This document shows, piece by piece, positions 17,887 to 25,326 of a DNA stretch of 64,000 bases. The position numbers and the translations under genes were made by a program. Within the stretch, counting starts at the first letter, position 1; every line of letters starts with the position of its first letter. Source of the DNA: Ampullimonas aquatilis (GTDB lineage: Bacteria; Pseudomonadota; Gammaproteobacteria; Burkholderiales; Burkholderiaceae_D); NCBI RefSeq assembly GCF_049675895.1, contig NZ_CP183834.1, positions 1,798,001-1,862,000 on the forward strand, in the 5' to 3' direction. The notes under the pieces are model-generated. The model searched no databases. It was not told where the DNA came from and saw nothing but the letters and a program-made list of their open reading frames with translations.

Positions 17887-19290
17887 ATGCCCAAGAAGTC
17901 TATCGACCCGTCGTGGCTCACCACGTTAACGCAGCATGTCGAGTCCAAACCCTGCGTGCTGCTGCGACTGGATGAGAGCGACAGCACAAGCCTCGTCGAA
18001 TCGCGGCGAGGCTTCAGCGAGTTCACGTTGGCACGGCCGCATGGACTTCTGTCTGACATCAAGACGCCGACCGCATGCCTGATTTTTAGCTCACCGCCGG
18101 ATTGGATGCAAACTGAGGATACGAATCCTAGGGCCTACCTTGGGATCGTCAGTTCGCGCAGTGCGATCACTACCCTCGATACGCGCATCAAGATCAAGCG
18201 CGCCGTTCGCATCGAACCGGGAACGGAAAGTGGTCTCGTGAGCTTGCTCGGAACGGGGCGGCAAGCAACCCTGCTGCGCAAGAAACTGGAGCCGACCACA
18301 CCAGTTGTCGTGTTGTCGCCCAAACTCAGCGGCGCCCTGATCTCCTCATTGGCAGCAATTCCCGCCAACCACGGCCCAATGCGGACGGTGACCGAATCAC
18401 TTCACGTTCCCCAGCGCTACAACAGCTTCTCCGCCGTGCAGGAGGACGCGGTACAGACGGCTCTGAAAGCATTCGGCTTGGCCGCCAATGACCGTGCTGA
18501 ACGGGTCGAGCTGATTGAAGGGAAGGCGACGGCATTGGCACGGCTACCAGTGATGGAAGACGCTGTGGAAGAGAAGCCGTCACCGACTGACGATCAAGCC
18601 ATGCTGCAGACTCGGACGCCGCTGATTGAAGACTCTGCAATCGAAAAGGATGCTCGATCGGTACCGGGCTACACCCTGACTACGAGCGATCTCACCGGCC
18701 GTGCCGTTTTCAAGAAAGGACGCGAAACGCTCGAAGTGTTCACGGCGAATCGGCGTGACTTGGAGCATGTCTTTGGGGTGGACCTGATTTACGTGAACCT
18801 GACGAAGAAAAACATCGTCATGGTTCAATACAAGATGTTGGAACCCAATCGGCGCGATAGCGCAGCGACTGACTGGCTATACCGGCCGGACTCCGGCATG
18901 GCGAAAGAGCTGGTGCGAATGAAGCGCTTCGCCAAGCAACACGCGCCGGGGCCATTGGAGTACCGCCTCAACCCGCAAGTCTTCTATCTAAAATTCGTGA
19001 AGCGCGACGCCGCGTTGAGTAGCGGCGGCATAGTGACGCCGATTGACCACTACGAACGTCTACTTGCGGACCCTGCCTGCAAGGGGCCACGCAAGGCGAT
19101 CCGAATCAGCTACGAATCACTCGGTGGACGATACATGCGCCAGGGTGCATTCCTCGACCTGATCCAGTCGGGATACATCGGTGCACACGCAGCAACGACG
19201 AACCATCTGAGTATTTTGGTGCAGGCCGTACTAGACGGAGATCGCGCAGTGGTCGTAGCTATTCAAACACCACTCGATACCGACAACTGA
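17887..19290 (+). CDS. Third gene of the OLD-UvrD operon; possible PD-(D/E)XK nuclease
   Basis: This 467-residue protein is unrecognised over its N-terminal 200 residues. A central acidic linker (about 200-255) leads to a C-terminal domain with 'FGVDLIYVNLTKKNIVMVQYKML'-type spacing: an Asp, then a beta strand ending Gln-Tyr-Lys. That fits the D...(E/Q)xK core of restriction-type nucleases. This is a motif-level inference only. The ATG is 1 base after the helicase stop, so all three genes are co-translated. Canonical Gabija has two genes, so a tightly linked third protein suggests an added nuclease or a different system. Confidence 0.55.
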   Translation: MPKKSIDPSWLTTLTQHVESKPCVLLRLDESDSTSLVESRRGFSEFTLARPHGLLSDIKTPTACLIFSSPPDWMQTEDTNPRAYLGIVSSRSAITTLDTRIKIKRAVRIEPGTESGLVSLLGTGRQATLLRKKLEPTTPVVVLSPKLSGALISSLAAIPANHGPMRTVTESLHVPQRYNSFSAVQEDAVQTALKAFGLAANDRAERVELIEGKATALARLPVMEDAVEEKPSPTDDQAMLQTRTPLIEDSAIEKDARSVPGYTLTTSDLTGRAVFKKGRETLEVFTANRRDLEHVFGVDLIYVNLTKKNIVMVQYKMLEPNRRDSAATDWLYRPDSGMAKELVRMKRFAKQHAPGPLEYRLNPQVFYLKFVKRDAALSSGGIVTPIDHYERLLADPACKGPRKAIRISYESLGGRYMRQGAFLDLIQSGYIGAHAATTNHLSILVQAVLDGDRAVVVAIQTPLDTDN

Positions 19291-19700
19291 TCGGTGGCCT
19301 TAGGCTACGAGCCCACGATGCGTTTGATCTCAGACACATCCCAGCATTCCCAAATCGCTTTCTTCGCAAGTTATTGAGCGTCCCGGCGCTTCCGCCGTCA
19401 GGCTCGCGGGCGTTACCCCGCGCCTCGTGTCGAGTCGCGGCCATCCGGCGTTGATCCCTGACGCCTCCGGCCCTCTGGGGCCTGCGCGCGCCGCTTGCCA
19501 TGTAGGTAGCGGAGTGTGGGAGGGGTTGGCCTTGCTGTTCCCTTCAACGTACCACGTCGTTCTCGCCGTCAAAGGCTGCGCGCCCTGCCCTTCGGTTGAG
19601 CGCTGGCGTCCATGCGGCCGTCTGCGACCCCTGACTGCTGCGCTGCGTCGTGTTTCGCCGGTTCCGGGCAATTCCGCCCGATTCGGACCGGAGCACGATC
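19291..19700. other. GC-rich non-coding gap before radC
   Basis: About 400 bases lie between the defence operon and the Tn4371-type backbone. I see no supported coding frame. The last bases provide the radC ribosome site (GGAGCACGATC). It is the probable left junction of the backbone with cargo, but no repeat marks a precise boundary. Confidence 0.4.
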
Positions 19701-20207
19701 ATGTCGCAACTTTCTCTTTCTCTCGATTCTTCCCTTCTCGTTCGCGATGTCGCGGGCGACTACCGTCCGGCCAATGCCGATGAGGTGCTTCAGGCGGCGC
19801 GGCGTGTGCTCGCCGGGCAAATGCGCGGCTGCGAAGCCCTGACCTCGCCGCAGGTGGTGCGTGACTTCCTGCGGGTCAAGCTGGGGGCGCTGGAGCACGA
19901 GGTGTTCGCCGTCATCCATCTAGATGCGCAGCACCGTGTCATCGACTACGTCGAAATGTTCCGCGGCACGGTGAGCCAGACATCGGTGTATCCGCGCGAG
20001 GTGGTCAAGGAGGCGCTGGCCAAAAACAGTGCTGCGCTGCTGCTGGTGCACAACCATCCGTCGGGTGTGGCGGAGCCTTCGCGAGCCGACGAGATGCTGA
20101 CGCAAACACTGAAATCGGCGCTGGCGCTGGTGGACGTGCGGGTACTGGATCACCTGATCGTCGCCGGCAGTGCCATCCTGAGCTTTGCCGAACGCGGGCT
20201 GTTGTAG
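19701..20207 (+). CDS. radC: RadC-family JAB-domain protein of the ICE backbone
   Basis: The 168-residue protein comprises the MPN/JAB metallo-domain with the JAMM-type motif 'HNHPSGVAEPSRAD' (about residues 117-130). It lacks the N-terminal UPF0758 helix-hairpin-helix part of chromosomal RadC. Short RadC proteins of this kind are a constant part of Tn4371-like elements, next to DUF932. Their biochemical role is unknown, and a DNA-repair function is not demonstrated for the family. The ATG at 19701 has a GGAG ribosome site. The 3' end and terminator are duplicated 3.3 kb downstream. Confidence 0.9.
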   Translation: MSQLSLSLDSSLLVRDVAGDYRPANADEVLQAARRVLAGQMRGCEALTSPQVVRDFLRVKLGALEHEVFAVIHLDAQHRVIDYVEMFRGTVSQTSVYPREVVKEALAKNSAALLLVHNHPSGVAEPSRADEMLTQTLKSALALVDVRVLDHLIVAGSAILSFAERGLL

Positions 20208-20364
20208 CCCGAGGGGGCATTGCCCCCTTTTTGCTGCGTCCCTGGTTTGGTGGAAAAGCTGCGCGCTGCGCTTGCCTCCAGGGGTCGGCTGACGCCCACC
20301 CCGCCGCGCCGGCTTGGCGCGCCACAAGCCCGTCGAACAGACGGTGCCTGATCGGTCTGCGCAC
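20178..20364. repeat. Direct repeat R1 (radC 3' end plus downstream)
   Basis: This 187-base segment recurs at 23504-23694 with few differences. It includes the last 30 bases of radC, the stop, the terminator and about 130 bases beyond. The pair brackets the block with coiA-like, LRAT, XRE and VOC genes. Confidence 0.9.
20213..20232 (+). terminator. Rho-independent terminator of radC
   Basis: A GGGGGC / GCCCCC stem with a three-base loop is followed by five T residues, just after the radC stop. The same structure appears in the second repeat copy. Confidence 0.85.
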
Positions 20365-20448
20365 ATTGGCGACTCGGTGTGATAACGCGGCGGATCTGGC
20401 CGCGCATCAGGGGGCCTGGGTCTCACCCCAATACCTCGCCCACCGTTA

Positions 20449-21768
20449 CTACAGTAACTCAGGAAACACGAAGGCAACCAGCTCCGGATACGGATTGACC
20501 GGCGCATAGGCCGGATCGTTGGCGGCAAGTTTTGGCTTGTAGCCTGCGACCTTAACTCGCCACTTCCCGGTGTGATCCTCCGCTTTCAATTGTTCGGCAC
20601 GGCAATACACCTCCAAGGCGTGACGAAATGCCCGCAAGTAGCCCTTGTGACTCGAAGCAATCCAGTGCGCCAGCTCAATGAACGTTGAGTAGCCAAAACC
20701 GATCGGCCGTCCCTCACGCGCCGAATACAGCGCATTCAGCAATTGTCGTTGCATGAATTGACCCAGATAGCGTGGCAAAGGCACCCCGCGATCTTTCAAT
20801 TCACGGCGCAGTTCCAGCCACGCTGCATCGTCGTGCGACCCATCTGTCATGTAGGCCATCCAGAACGCGTCGAACCGGGCGCGCAACGGCGCCTCAATCG
20901 CTAAACGACGCTCGCGCTCTTGTGCGTGGAGTTCCGCGACCTGACGATCGAAGTCAAAGTAGAAAACACGTTGCCGTTCTTGTTCGAGCGTGAGCTGAGA
21001 AAAATCCACCCTTTGATGCTGCAGCGGACCGCTCGCCGATTGCGCCGGATCACTCCAGTAGCAATCGAGCTGAAACTGCCCTGCTTGCATAGAAACCTCG
21101 GCCGTCTGCGCGCTGACGACGAACGCGTTGCGATTGTTGTTGTAGAACACGTCGTCTTCGGTCAACCTACGGTCAGCTTCGCCGAAACGCCCGAACACCC
21201 AAAAGAGCAGCCCACCCTCGCTCAGATAGAATTGTCTGCGCTCCGCAATCACACGGATGAACGTGGTCGATAGTTGCACTTCGAAGGCCACGGGAAGATT
21301 GCCATAACGCGCCCGCACGTCCGGCCTCCGCCACCGTCCGGTCCCGCTGCCCTTCCAAGTCACTTCGGTTTGAATGTCCGAGAACGCCGGATCGGCAGCG
21401 AGACTGCGCGCTATCCATTCCTTCATCCGCTGGTGCAACCTGCTTTCTTTGGCGCCGTCGTACTTACGCGCCAATATCTCCGTTTCAGACAGCTGGCCAC
21501 GCGTCTGAGCCGGGCAGCGCCCGTCTTCAAGTTGGTGCCTGAAAAAGAAGTGCTCAGCCTGCGCCATGCGAACAAGGTATACCGGGACACCACACAAGGC
21601 ACAGCCATAACGAGGCGTACCGGCTGCGATGTCAGTGCGCAACGCCATGCGCAACTGCATAACATGGCCGTAGTCAGTGCCAATGAGCTCACCAGCATTT
21701 AGATATTCGCCAGTCTCCAGGTCGAGGAGTTCATCAATCTGCGGATCAGCAACCGAATAGGACGTCAT
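20449..21768 (-). CDS. Competence CoiA-like / DUF6035 nuclease-type protein
   Basis: This 439-residue protein has a Cys-Cys...His...Cys zinc site ('CALCGVPVYL' ... 'HFFFRH' ... 'CPAQ', residues about 56-88) and a restriction-like core 'RRPDVRARYGNLPVAFEVQLS'-type (Asp, then Glu-Val-Gln; residues about 147-167). Both are hallmarks of CoiA/DUF6035 proteins, which are thought to process DNA. The C-terminal half is helical. It is the first gene of the insert bounded by the radC repeats. The stop lies close to repeat R1. Function in defence or DNA uptake is unproven. Confidence 0.7.
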   Translation of the reverse strand: MTSYSVADPQIDELLDLETGEYLNAGELIGTDYGHVMQLRMALRTDIAAGTPRYGCALCGVPVYLVRMAQAEHFFFRHQLEDGRCPAQTRGQLSETEILARKYDGAKESRLHQRMKEWIARSLAADPAFSDIQTEVTWKGSGTGRWRRPDVRARYGNLPVAFEVQLSTTFIRVIAERRQFYLSEGGLLFWVFGRFGEADRRLTEDDVFYNNNRNAFVVSAQTAEVSMQAGQFQLDCYWSDPAQSASGPLQHQRVDFSQLTLEQERQRVFYFDFDRQVAELHAQERERRLAIEAPLRARFDAFWMAYMTDGSHDDAAWLELRRELKDRGVPLPRYLGQFMQRQLLNALYSAREGRPIGFGYSTFIELAHWIASSHKGYLRAFRHALEVYCRAEQLKAEDHTGKWRVKVAGYKPKLAANDPAYAPVNPYPELVAFVFPELL

Positions 21769-21792
21769 TGCAGGCAGATTCCGACTTGGAGC

Positions 21793-22206
21793 TTAGCCGC
21801 GCGCCGTGGCGAGCGTTACAAGACCAAGCGCGCCAGCAAGGAACGCCCACTGCCGCAACTGTGGGCTCTCAACGGGAAGCCCATGGGCATAACGCACAAA
21901 GTGTTCACAGTTGAAGTCCATCCAGGAATAAGCTTGTCCCTGTTTCAATCGCGCACGCTGCATAACGACCTGTGATGGCAACCCGCTAGGATAGCCATCG
22001 CTGGTCACGGCGCGTCCTGCGGCAAACGCCGAATATGGTTGCTCGACAAACCCACCAGCCTGGGCGGAAAAGGCCAGCACGCTGCGTTCGCCCATGATGA
22101 ACTGATCACCGATCAAGGCCACGTGGTTATACAAACCGTGACTCACCCGAATGACAGTACCGGCAGACAACGTCCAAAGTTCTTGCTGTATCGGAAGTGG
22201 GAACAT
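21793..22206 (-). CDS. LRAT-type (NlpC/P60-like) thiol hydrolase with C-terminal membrane segment
   Basis: In this 137-residue protein the catalytic His is in 'VIRVSHGLYNHVALIG' (about residues 19-34) and the Cys in 'NCEHFVRYAHG' (about residues 98-108), the signature of lecithin-retinol-acyltransferase-like papain folds. The last 20 residues ('FLAGALGLVTLATARG') form a probable membrane anchor. Such proteins act on acyl or peptide bonds, sometimes as phospholipid acyltransferases. It is divergent from the XRE gene, with a palindrome between them. This pairing suggests a toxin or effector held in check by the regulator, but that is inference. Confidence 0.75.
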   Translation of the reverse strand: MFPLPIQQELWTLSAGTVIRVSHGLYNHVALIGDQFIMGERSVLAFSAQAGGFVEQPYSAFAAGRAVTSDGYPSGLPSQVVMQRARLKQGQAYSWMDFNCEHFVRYAHGLPVESPQLRQWAFLAGALGLVTLATARG

Positions 22207-22229
22207 GGTATCCTCGCTTTAAACATATT

Positions 22230-22242
22230 TGCATTAAATGCA
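22230..22242. promoter_or_regulatory. Palindromic operator between the LRAT and XRE genes
   Basis: TGCATT-A-AATGCA is a perfect 13-base palindrome lying four bases before the XRE start at 22246 and inside the divergent promoter region. It is a likely binding site for the XRE protein, controlling both genes. Confidence 0.65.
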
Positions 22243-22245
22243 TAA

Positions 22246-22614
22246 ATGAAAGCGAAGTCAACCCCTCAACCGTTGAAACCCGTTGTTACCTACCCCTCTC
22301 TGGTCGGTCGAATATTGGCCCAACAGCGCGAAGCCCGAGGCATCAAACAAGGTGAGCTCGCGGCCCAACTCGGGCTGTCACAGTCCGCATACTCCAGATT
22401 GGAATCTGGCGAGTCGGTGCTGAACTTATCGCAACTACGAAACGTTGCAGCCCAGCTCGGTCTACAGCCCAGCCAAGTCCTGAAGTGGGCCGATCAATAT
22501 GAAGCCCAACTGCGGCAACAAGGTGTTGACGTGGTTGCCGAGAAACAGGACCACACTGCGGCCATTGCAATCGGTTTTGGGCTGTTGGCCGCTCTATTGT
22601 TAGGCGGCAAGTAG
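22246..22614 (+). CDS. XRE-family regulator with C-terminal membrane helix
   Basis: This 122-residue protein has a helix-turn-helix at about residues 20-80 ('IKQGELAAQLGLSQSAYSRL') and a final hydrophobic stretch ('AIAIGFGLLAALLLGG') that is probably membrane-inserted. The partner across the divergent promoter also ends in a hydrophobic segment, so the two may meet in the membrane. Membrane attachment of a DNA-binding protein is unusual. It probably represses both genes through the 13-base palindrome. It could alternatively be a phage-type repressor. Confidence 0.8.
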   Translation: MKAKSTPQPLKPVVTYPSLVGRILAQQREARGIKQGELAAQLGLSQSAYSRLESGESVLNLSQLRNVAAQLGLQPSQVLKWADQYEAQLRQQGVDVVAEKQDHTAAIAIGFGLLAALLLGGK

Positions 22615-22759
22615 CACGGACCTGGCACGTGGACTCTGCGGCGACGCTGGCGACAACATCGTTACTCCATTCGCCTTATGACGCGCTCACAAAGGCTAAA
22701 GAATTTCCGCTTCTCGCGCGCACCTAAGCAAGGCAGCGAATGCAAAACGCACAGTGCAG

Positions 22760-23125
22760 CTAGTCGCGTGGTCGCCAGCCAAACTCGACAAGCACCGGCC
22801 CAGGCGCGTTGCAGTGAAAGGTGAGCGCACCACCCAACTGGCCAAGGGGTCGAACGATCTCCACGCCCATGGAAGCCAGTCTGTCATGGGCTTGCACGAC
22901 CTGAGCTTCCTCTTGGAAGTTGAAGCCCACATGAAATCCAGTTGGATATTTGAGCGATTCGCCGCTAGGTAGCGGACTCAGCGTCAGGGCGAAGCCCGCT
23001 TCATCGATCAGTACCGTCAGGCCGTCTTCGCGCTCGAAGACGCACGTGAAGCCAAGGTGCTCCACGAAGAACGCCTTTGTCGCGGAGGTCTGCGGTACGG
23101 GGAGGTCAAGGTGGTTGAGTTGCAT
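22760..23125 (-). CDS. VOC-family (glyoxalase/bleomycin-resistance-like) protein
   Basis: The 121-residue protein starts 'MQLNHLDLPVPQTSATKAFF'. It has the betaalphabetabetabeta fold of vicinal-oxygen-chelate proteins, with metal-ligand candidates in 'HLDLP', 'GFHVGFNF' and the C-terminal 'VLVEFGWRP'. Family members detoxify methylglyoxal, fosfomycin or bleomycin, or bind drugs. The start at 23125 is preceded by a GGAG ribosome site. The 5' leader (candidate structured RNA at 23235-23315) is shared with the SDR-MFS operon. That points to common control by a chemical signal and to a role in drug or xenobiotic resistance. Confidence 0.82.
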   Translation of the reverse strand: MQLNHLDLPVPQTSATKAFFVEHLGFTCVFEREDGLTVLIDEAGFALTLSPLPSGESLKYPTGFHVGFNFQEEAQVVQAHDRLASMGVEIVRPLGQLGGALTFHCNAPGPVLVEFGWRPRD

Positions 23126-23234
23126 GGTGTTCTCCAGTGAACGGTGATGTTCGACCTGCTGGAGACGTAGCAACGATTGAGGCAATCGACTTCCGCGACC
23201 CAACAAGCCCGCTACGCAAATGCGTAGCTCGCTT

Positions 23235-23315
23235 GTCGTGGGCCCCGGTTGGGGTGCAGAGCTTCCCGGAGAGGGAAGGAATCGGGCTTACCGTACCGAT
23301 CAGCTCTTTTCCGAC
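23235..23315 (-). ncRNA. Candidate structured leader RNA, copy A (upstream of the VOC gene)
   Basis: On the minus strand the segment begins GUCGGAAAAG and ends CCCACGAC, so the ends can pair (GUCG with CGAC). Inside are three hairpins: one around GGUAAG closed by AUCGG/CCGAU, one CUUCCC/GGGAAG, and one CCCC/GGGG. The same architecture and loop sequences, with different but compensating stem bases, occur at 27371-27457. The VOC start codon lies about 110 bases downstream, after a perfect GCTACGCA/TGCGTAGC hairpin that could serve as expression platform. The riboswitch class is not identified. Confidence 0.6.
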
Positions 23316-23503
23316 CAGGAAAGAATACACGAAGACTCCTTGCACTGTTCACCGAGTTGTGAGTCCCCGACACGAGCAAACAGGCGGGCATGGCCGCCGA
23401 GCGCTTCACCGACAGGCCGTCCACCGCGCCGAGACCCAAGCCACGCCCATCAAGCCCGCGCTGAACGTCGGATGACGCGCGACGAGGCGGTCGAGGTCGC
23501 AGA

Positions 23504-23694
23504 CTGAGCTTTGCCGAACGCGGGCTGTTGTAACCCGAGGGGGGCCTTGCCCCCTTTTTTTTGCTGCGTCCTTGGTTTGGTGGAAAAGCTGCGCGCTGCG
23601 CTTGCCTCCAGGGGTCGGCTGACGCCCACCCCGCCGCGCCGGCTTGGCGCCCCGCAAGACCGCCGAACAGGCTGCGCCTGATCGGCCTGCGCAC
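23504..23694. repeat. Direct repeat R2 (copy of the radC end and downstream)
   Basis: This 191-base near-identical copy of 20178-20364 lies directly before the DUF932 side of the backbone. It holds a radC 3' fragment without the rest of the gene, so the segment between R1 and R2 is an insert. Confidence 0.9.
23540..23562 (+). terminator. Second copy of the radC terminator
   Basis: GGGGGC / GCCCCC stem followed by eight T residues inside repeat R2. It now isolates the insert from DUF932 and downstream genes. Confidence 0.8.
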
Positions 23695-24104
23695 GGTGCT
23701 GTTTTCGCGCTGCGCGCTTCGTTCACTTCCAGTCAGGCGTGCCGGTGGCACGCAGTGGCGCTCGCCGCGCGGCGTTGATTCTGCGCATCCCTGGCCCTTC
23801 GGCCGCTCGATCGTCTTTCCCCACGTTCATCGCCATTCCCGCGACCGTAGCCAGCGCTGTCCGGCCGTCAAGGCGCGCCGGGCCGTGTCCTCGCTGCGCT
23901 GCGGGCCGCACCCACCCGGCGCTTGTTTCCTTGACAGCCAGCCCTCGCCGGCCCGGTTTTTCGCGGGCGATGAACTCAGGAAAGACGGCGGCAAACAGGG
24001 ACCGGCCCAGGTCGCTGCGCCGAACCAACCAAAGCCACAACGGGCTCCGAATCTTGGAATCCGGTCAGCTTTGAAACCGCAACCTCATTGATTGGAGAAA
24101 GACC
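23695..24104. other. GC-rich gap before the DUF932 gene
   Basis: About 400 bases contain no supported coding frame. The last bases hold a ribosome site (GGAGAAAGACC) for the DUF932 gene. Long gaps of this type are usual between the small genes of Tn4371-like backbones. Confidence 0.4.
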
Positions 24105-24932
24105 ATGCAACTCAGTTCCCGTTTCGCATCCCGCTCCCCGGTGCTGCGCGCCGACCATCCGTTGTCGGATGACCAGATTCGCACTGTGGCCCCGTCCATC
24201 TTCGCCGAGGACAAGCACGCCAGCCGCTCCGAACGCTACGCCTACATCCCGACCGGCGCGGTGCTGTCGGAGCTGCGCAAGGAGGGCTTTCAGCCGTTCA
24301 TGGTGTGCCAGACCCGTGTGCGCGATGAAGGCAAGCGCGAGCACACCAAGCACATGGTGCGGCTGCGCCATGCCGACCAGATCAATGGCGCGGAAGCCAA
24401 CGAAATCATCCTGCTGAACTCGCACGATGGCACCAGCAGCTATCAGATGTTGGCGGGCATGTTCCGCTTCGTCTGCAAAAACGGCTTGGTGTGCGGCGAT
24501 ACCGTGGCCGATCTGCGCATCCCGCACAAAGGCGATGTGGTCGGGCAAGTAATCGAGGGCGCGTATGACGTGCTGGATGGCTTCGATCTGGTGCGCGAGC
24601 ACCGCGATGAAATGCGCGCCCTCACGCTCGACCGGGGCGAGGCCGAAGTATTCGCCCATGCGGCGCTGTCCCTCAAGTACGACGACCCGGCCACGCCTGC
24701 GCCCATCACCGAATCGCAACTGCTGATGCCACGCCGCAATGAGGATGCGCGCTCCGACCTGTGGAGCGTATTCAACCGCACGCAGGAGAACCTGACGCAG
24801 GGCGGATTGTTGGGACGTAACGCCAACGGCCGCCAGCAGCGCACCCGGCCCATTCAAGGCATCGACCAGAACGTCAAGGTCAATCGCGCCCTGTGGCTGC
24901 TGGCCGAGGGCATGAAACGACTCAAGGACTGA
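24105..24932 (+). CDS. DUF932 (phage/plasmid-like, TIGR03299) protein
   Basis: The 275-residue protein matches the DUF932 family by 'RYAYIPTGAVLSELRKEGFQP', 'HMVRLRH', 'IILLNSHDGTSSYQM' and 'FVCKNGLVCGD'. These proteins are widespread on conjugative elements and phages, and their molecular role is unknown. The gene has a clear ribosome site and is followed by a GC-rich hairpin. Adjacent to radC in Tn4371-type elements, it is here separated from radC by a cargo block. Confidence 0.9.
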   Translation: MQLSSRFASRSPVLRADHPLSDDQIRTVAPSIFAEDKHASRSERYAYIPTGAVLSELRKEGFQPFMVCQTRVRDEGKREHTKHMVRLRHADQINGAEANEIILLNSHDGTSSYQMLAGMFRFVCKNGLVCGDTVADLRIPHKGDVVGQVIEGAYDVLDGFDLVREHRDEMRALTLDRGEAEVFAHAALSLKYDDPATPAPITESQLLMPRRNEDARSDLWSVFNRTQENLTQGGLLGRNANGRQQRTRPIQGIDQNVKVNRALWLLAEGMKRLKD

Positions 24933-24949
24933 TTGGCAAGACCGCCCGA

Positions 24950-24970
24950 GGGGGCTGCGCCCCCTTGATC
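24950..24970 (+). terminator. Hairpin after the DUF932 gene
   Basis: GGGGGC-TGC-GCCCCC stem directly downstream of the stop, with a weak T run (TTGAT). A probable terminator or attenuator. Confidence 0.55.
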
Positions 24971-25028
24971 ACGCATCGATTTTCTTTCTCTCATCTTGAA
25001 CGTCCCGCGAGGGATAGGAGCTACGACC

Positions 25029-25145
25029 ATGAACACCATTGCACTAAAATTAAACCAAAGCATTGCGCGCGGTCGCCGCCGCTACCGTTGCAGCATACGA
25101 GTTGCTGTTGATTCCACTGAGGAGGTCCACGCGCTGGCCGCGTGA
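25029..25145 (+). CDS. Small ORF of 38 residues
   Basis: An excellent ribosome site (GGGATAGGAG, ending 8 bases before the ATG) precedes a 38-residue basic peptide starting 'MNTIALKLNQSIARGRRRYR' and ending '...HALAA'. It is either a genuine small protein of the backbone or the stump of a longer gene cut when the SDR-MFS cargo entered. I do not recognise it. Confidence 0.45.
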   Translation: MNTIALKLNQSIARGRRRYRCSIRVAVDSTEEVHALAA

Positions 25146-25326
25146 CACAGCAGCATGGCCCGGCGCGCCGCGCCGGGGCTTTTCCTGAATCAGGCGCGCC
25201 TGGTCTGTCGCGCCTGGATTCAACGGCCACAGCAAAAATCGCCCCGTCGCCGCCTTCGACCAGCGATGACAGGGCTGCGTGCAACGGTCTTGCGCGGCGC
25301 AGCGATTAGTGCCGTTGGCGCGGGCA

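Noticed and set aside
23976..24857. Long minus-strand frame opposite DUF932
   Set aside because: Shadow of the DUF932 gene caused by high GC at third codon positions.
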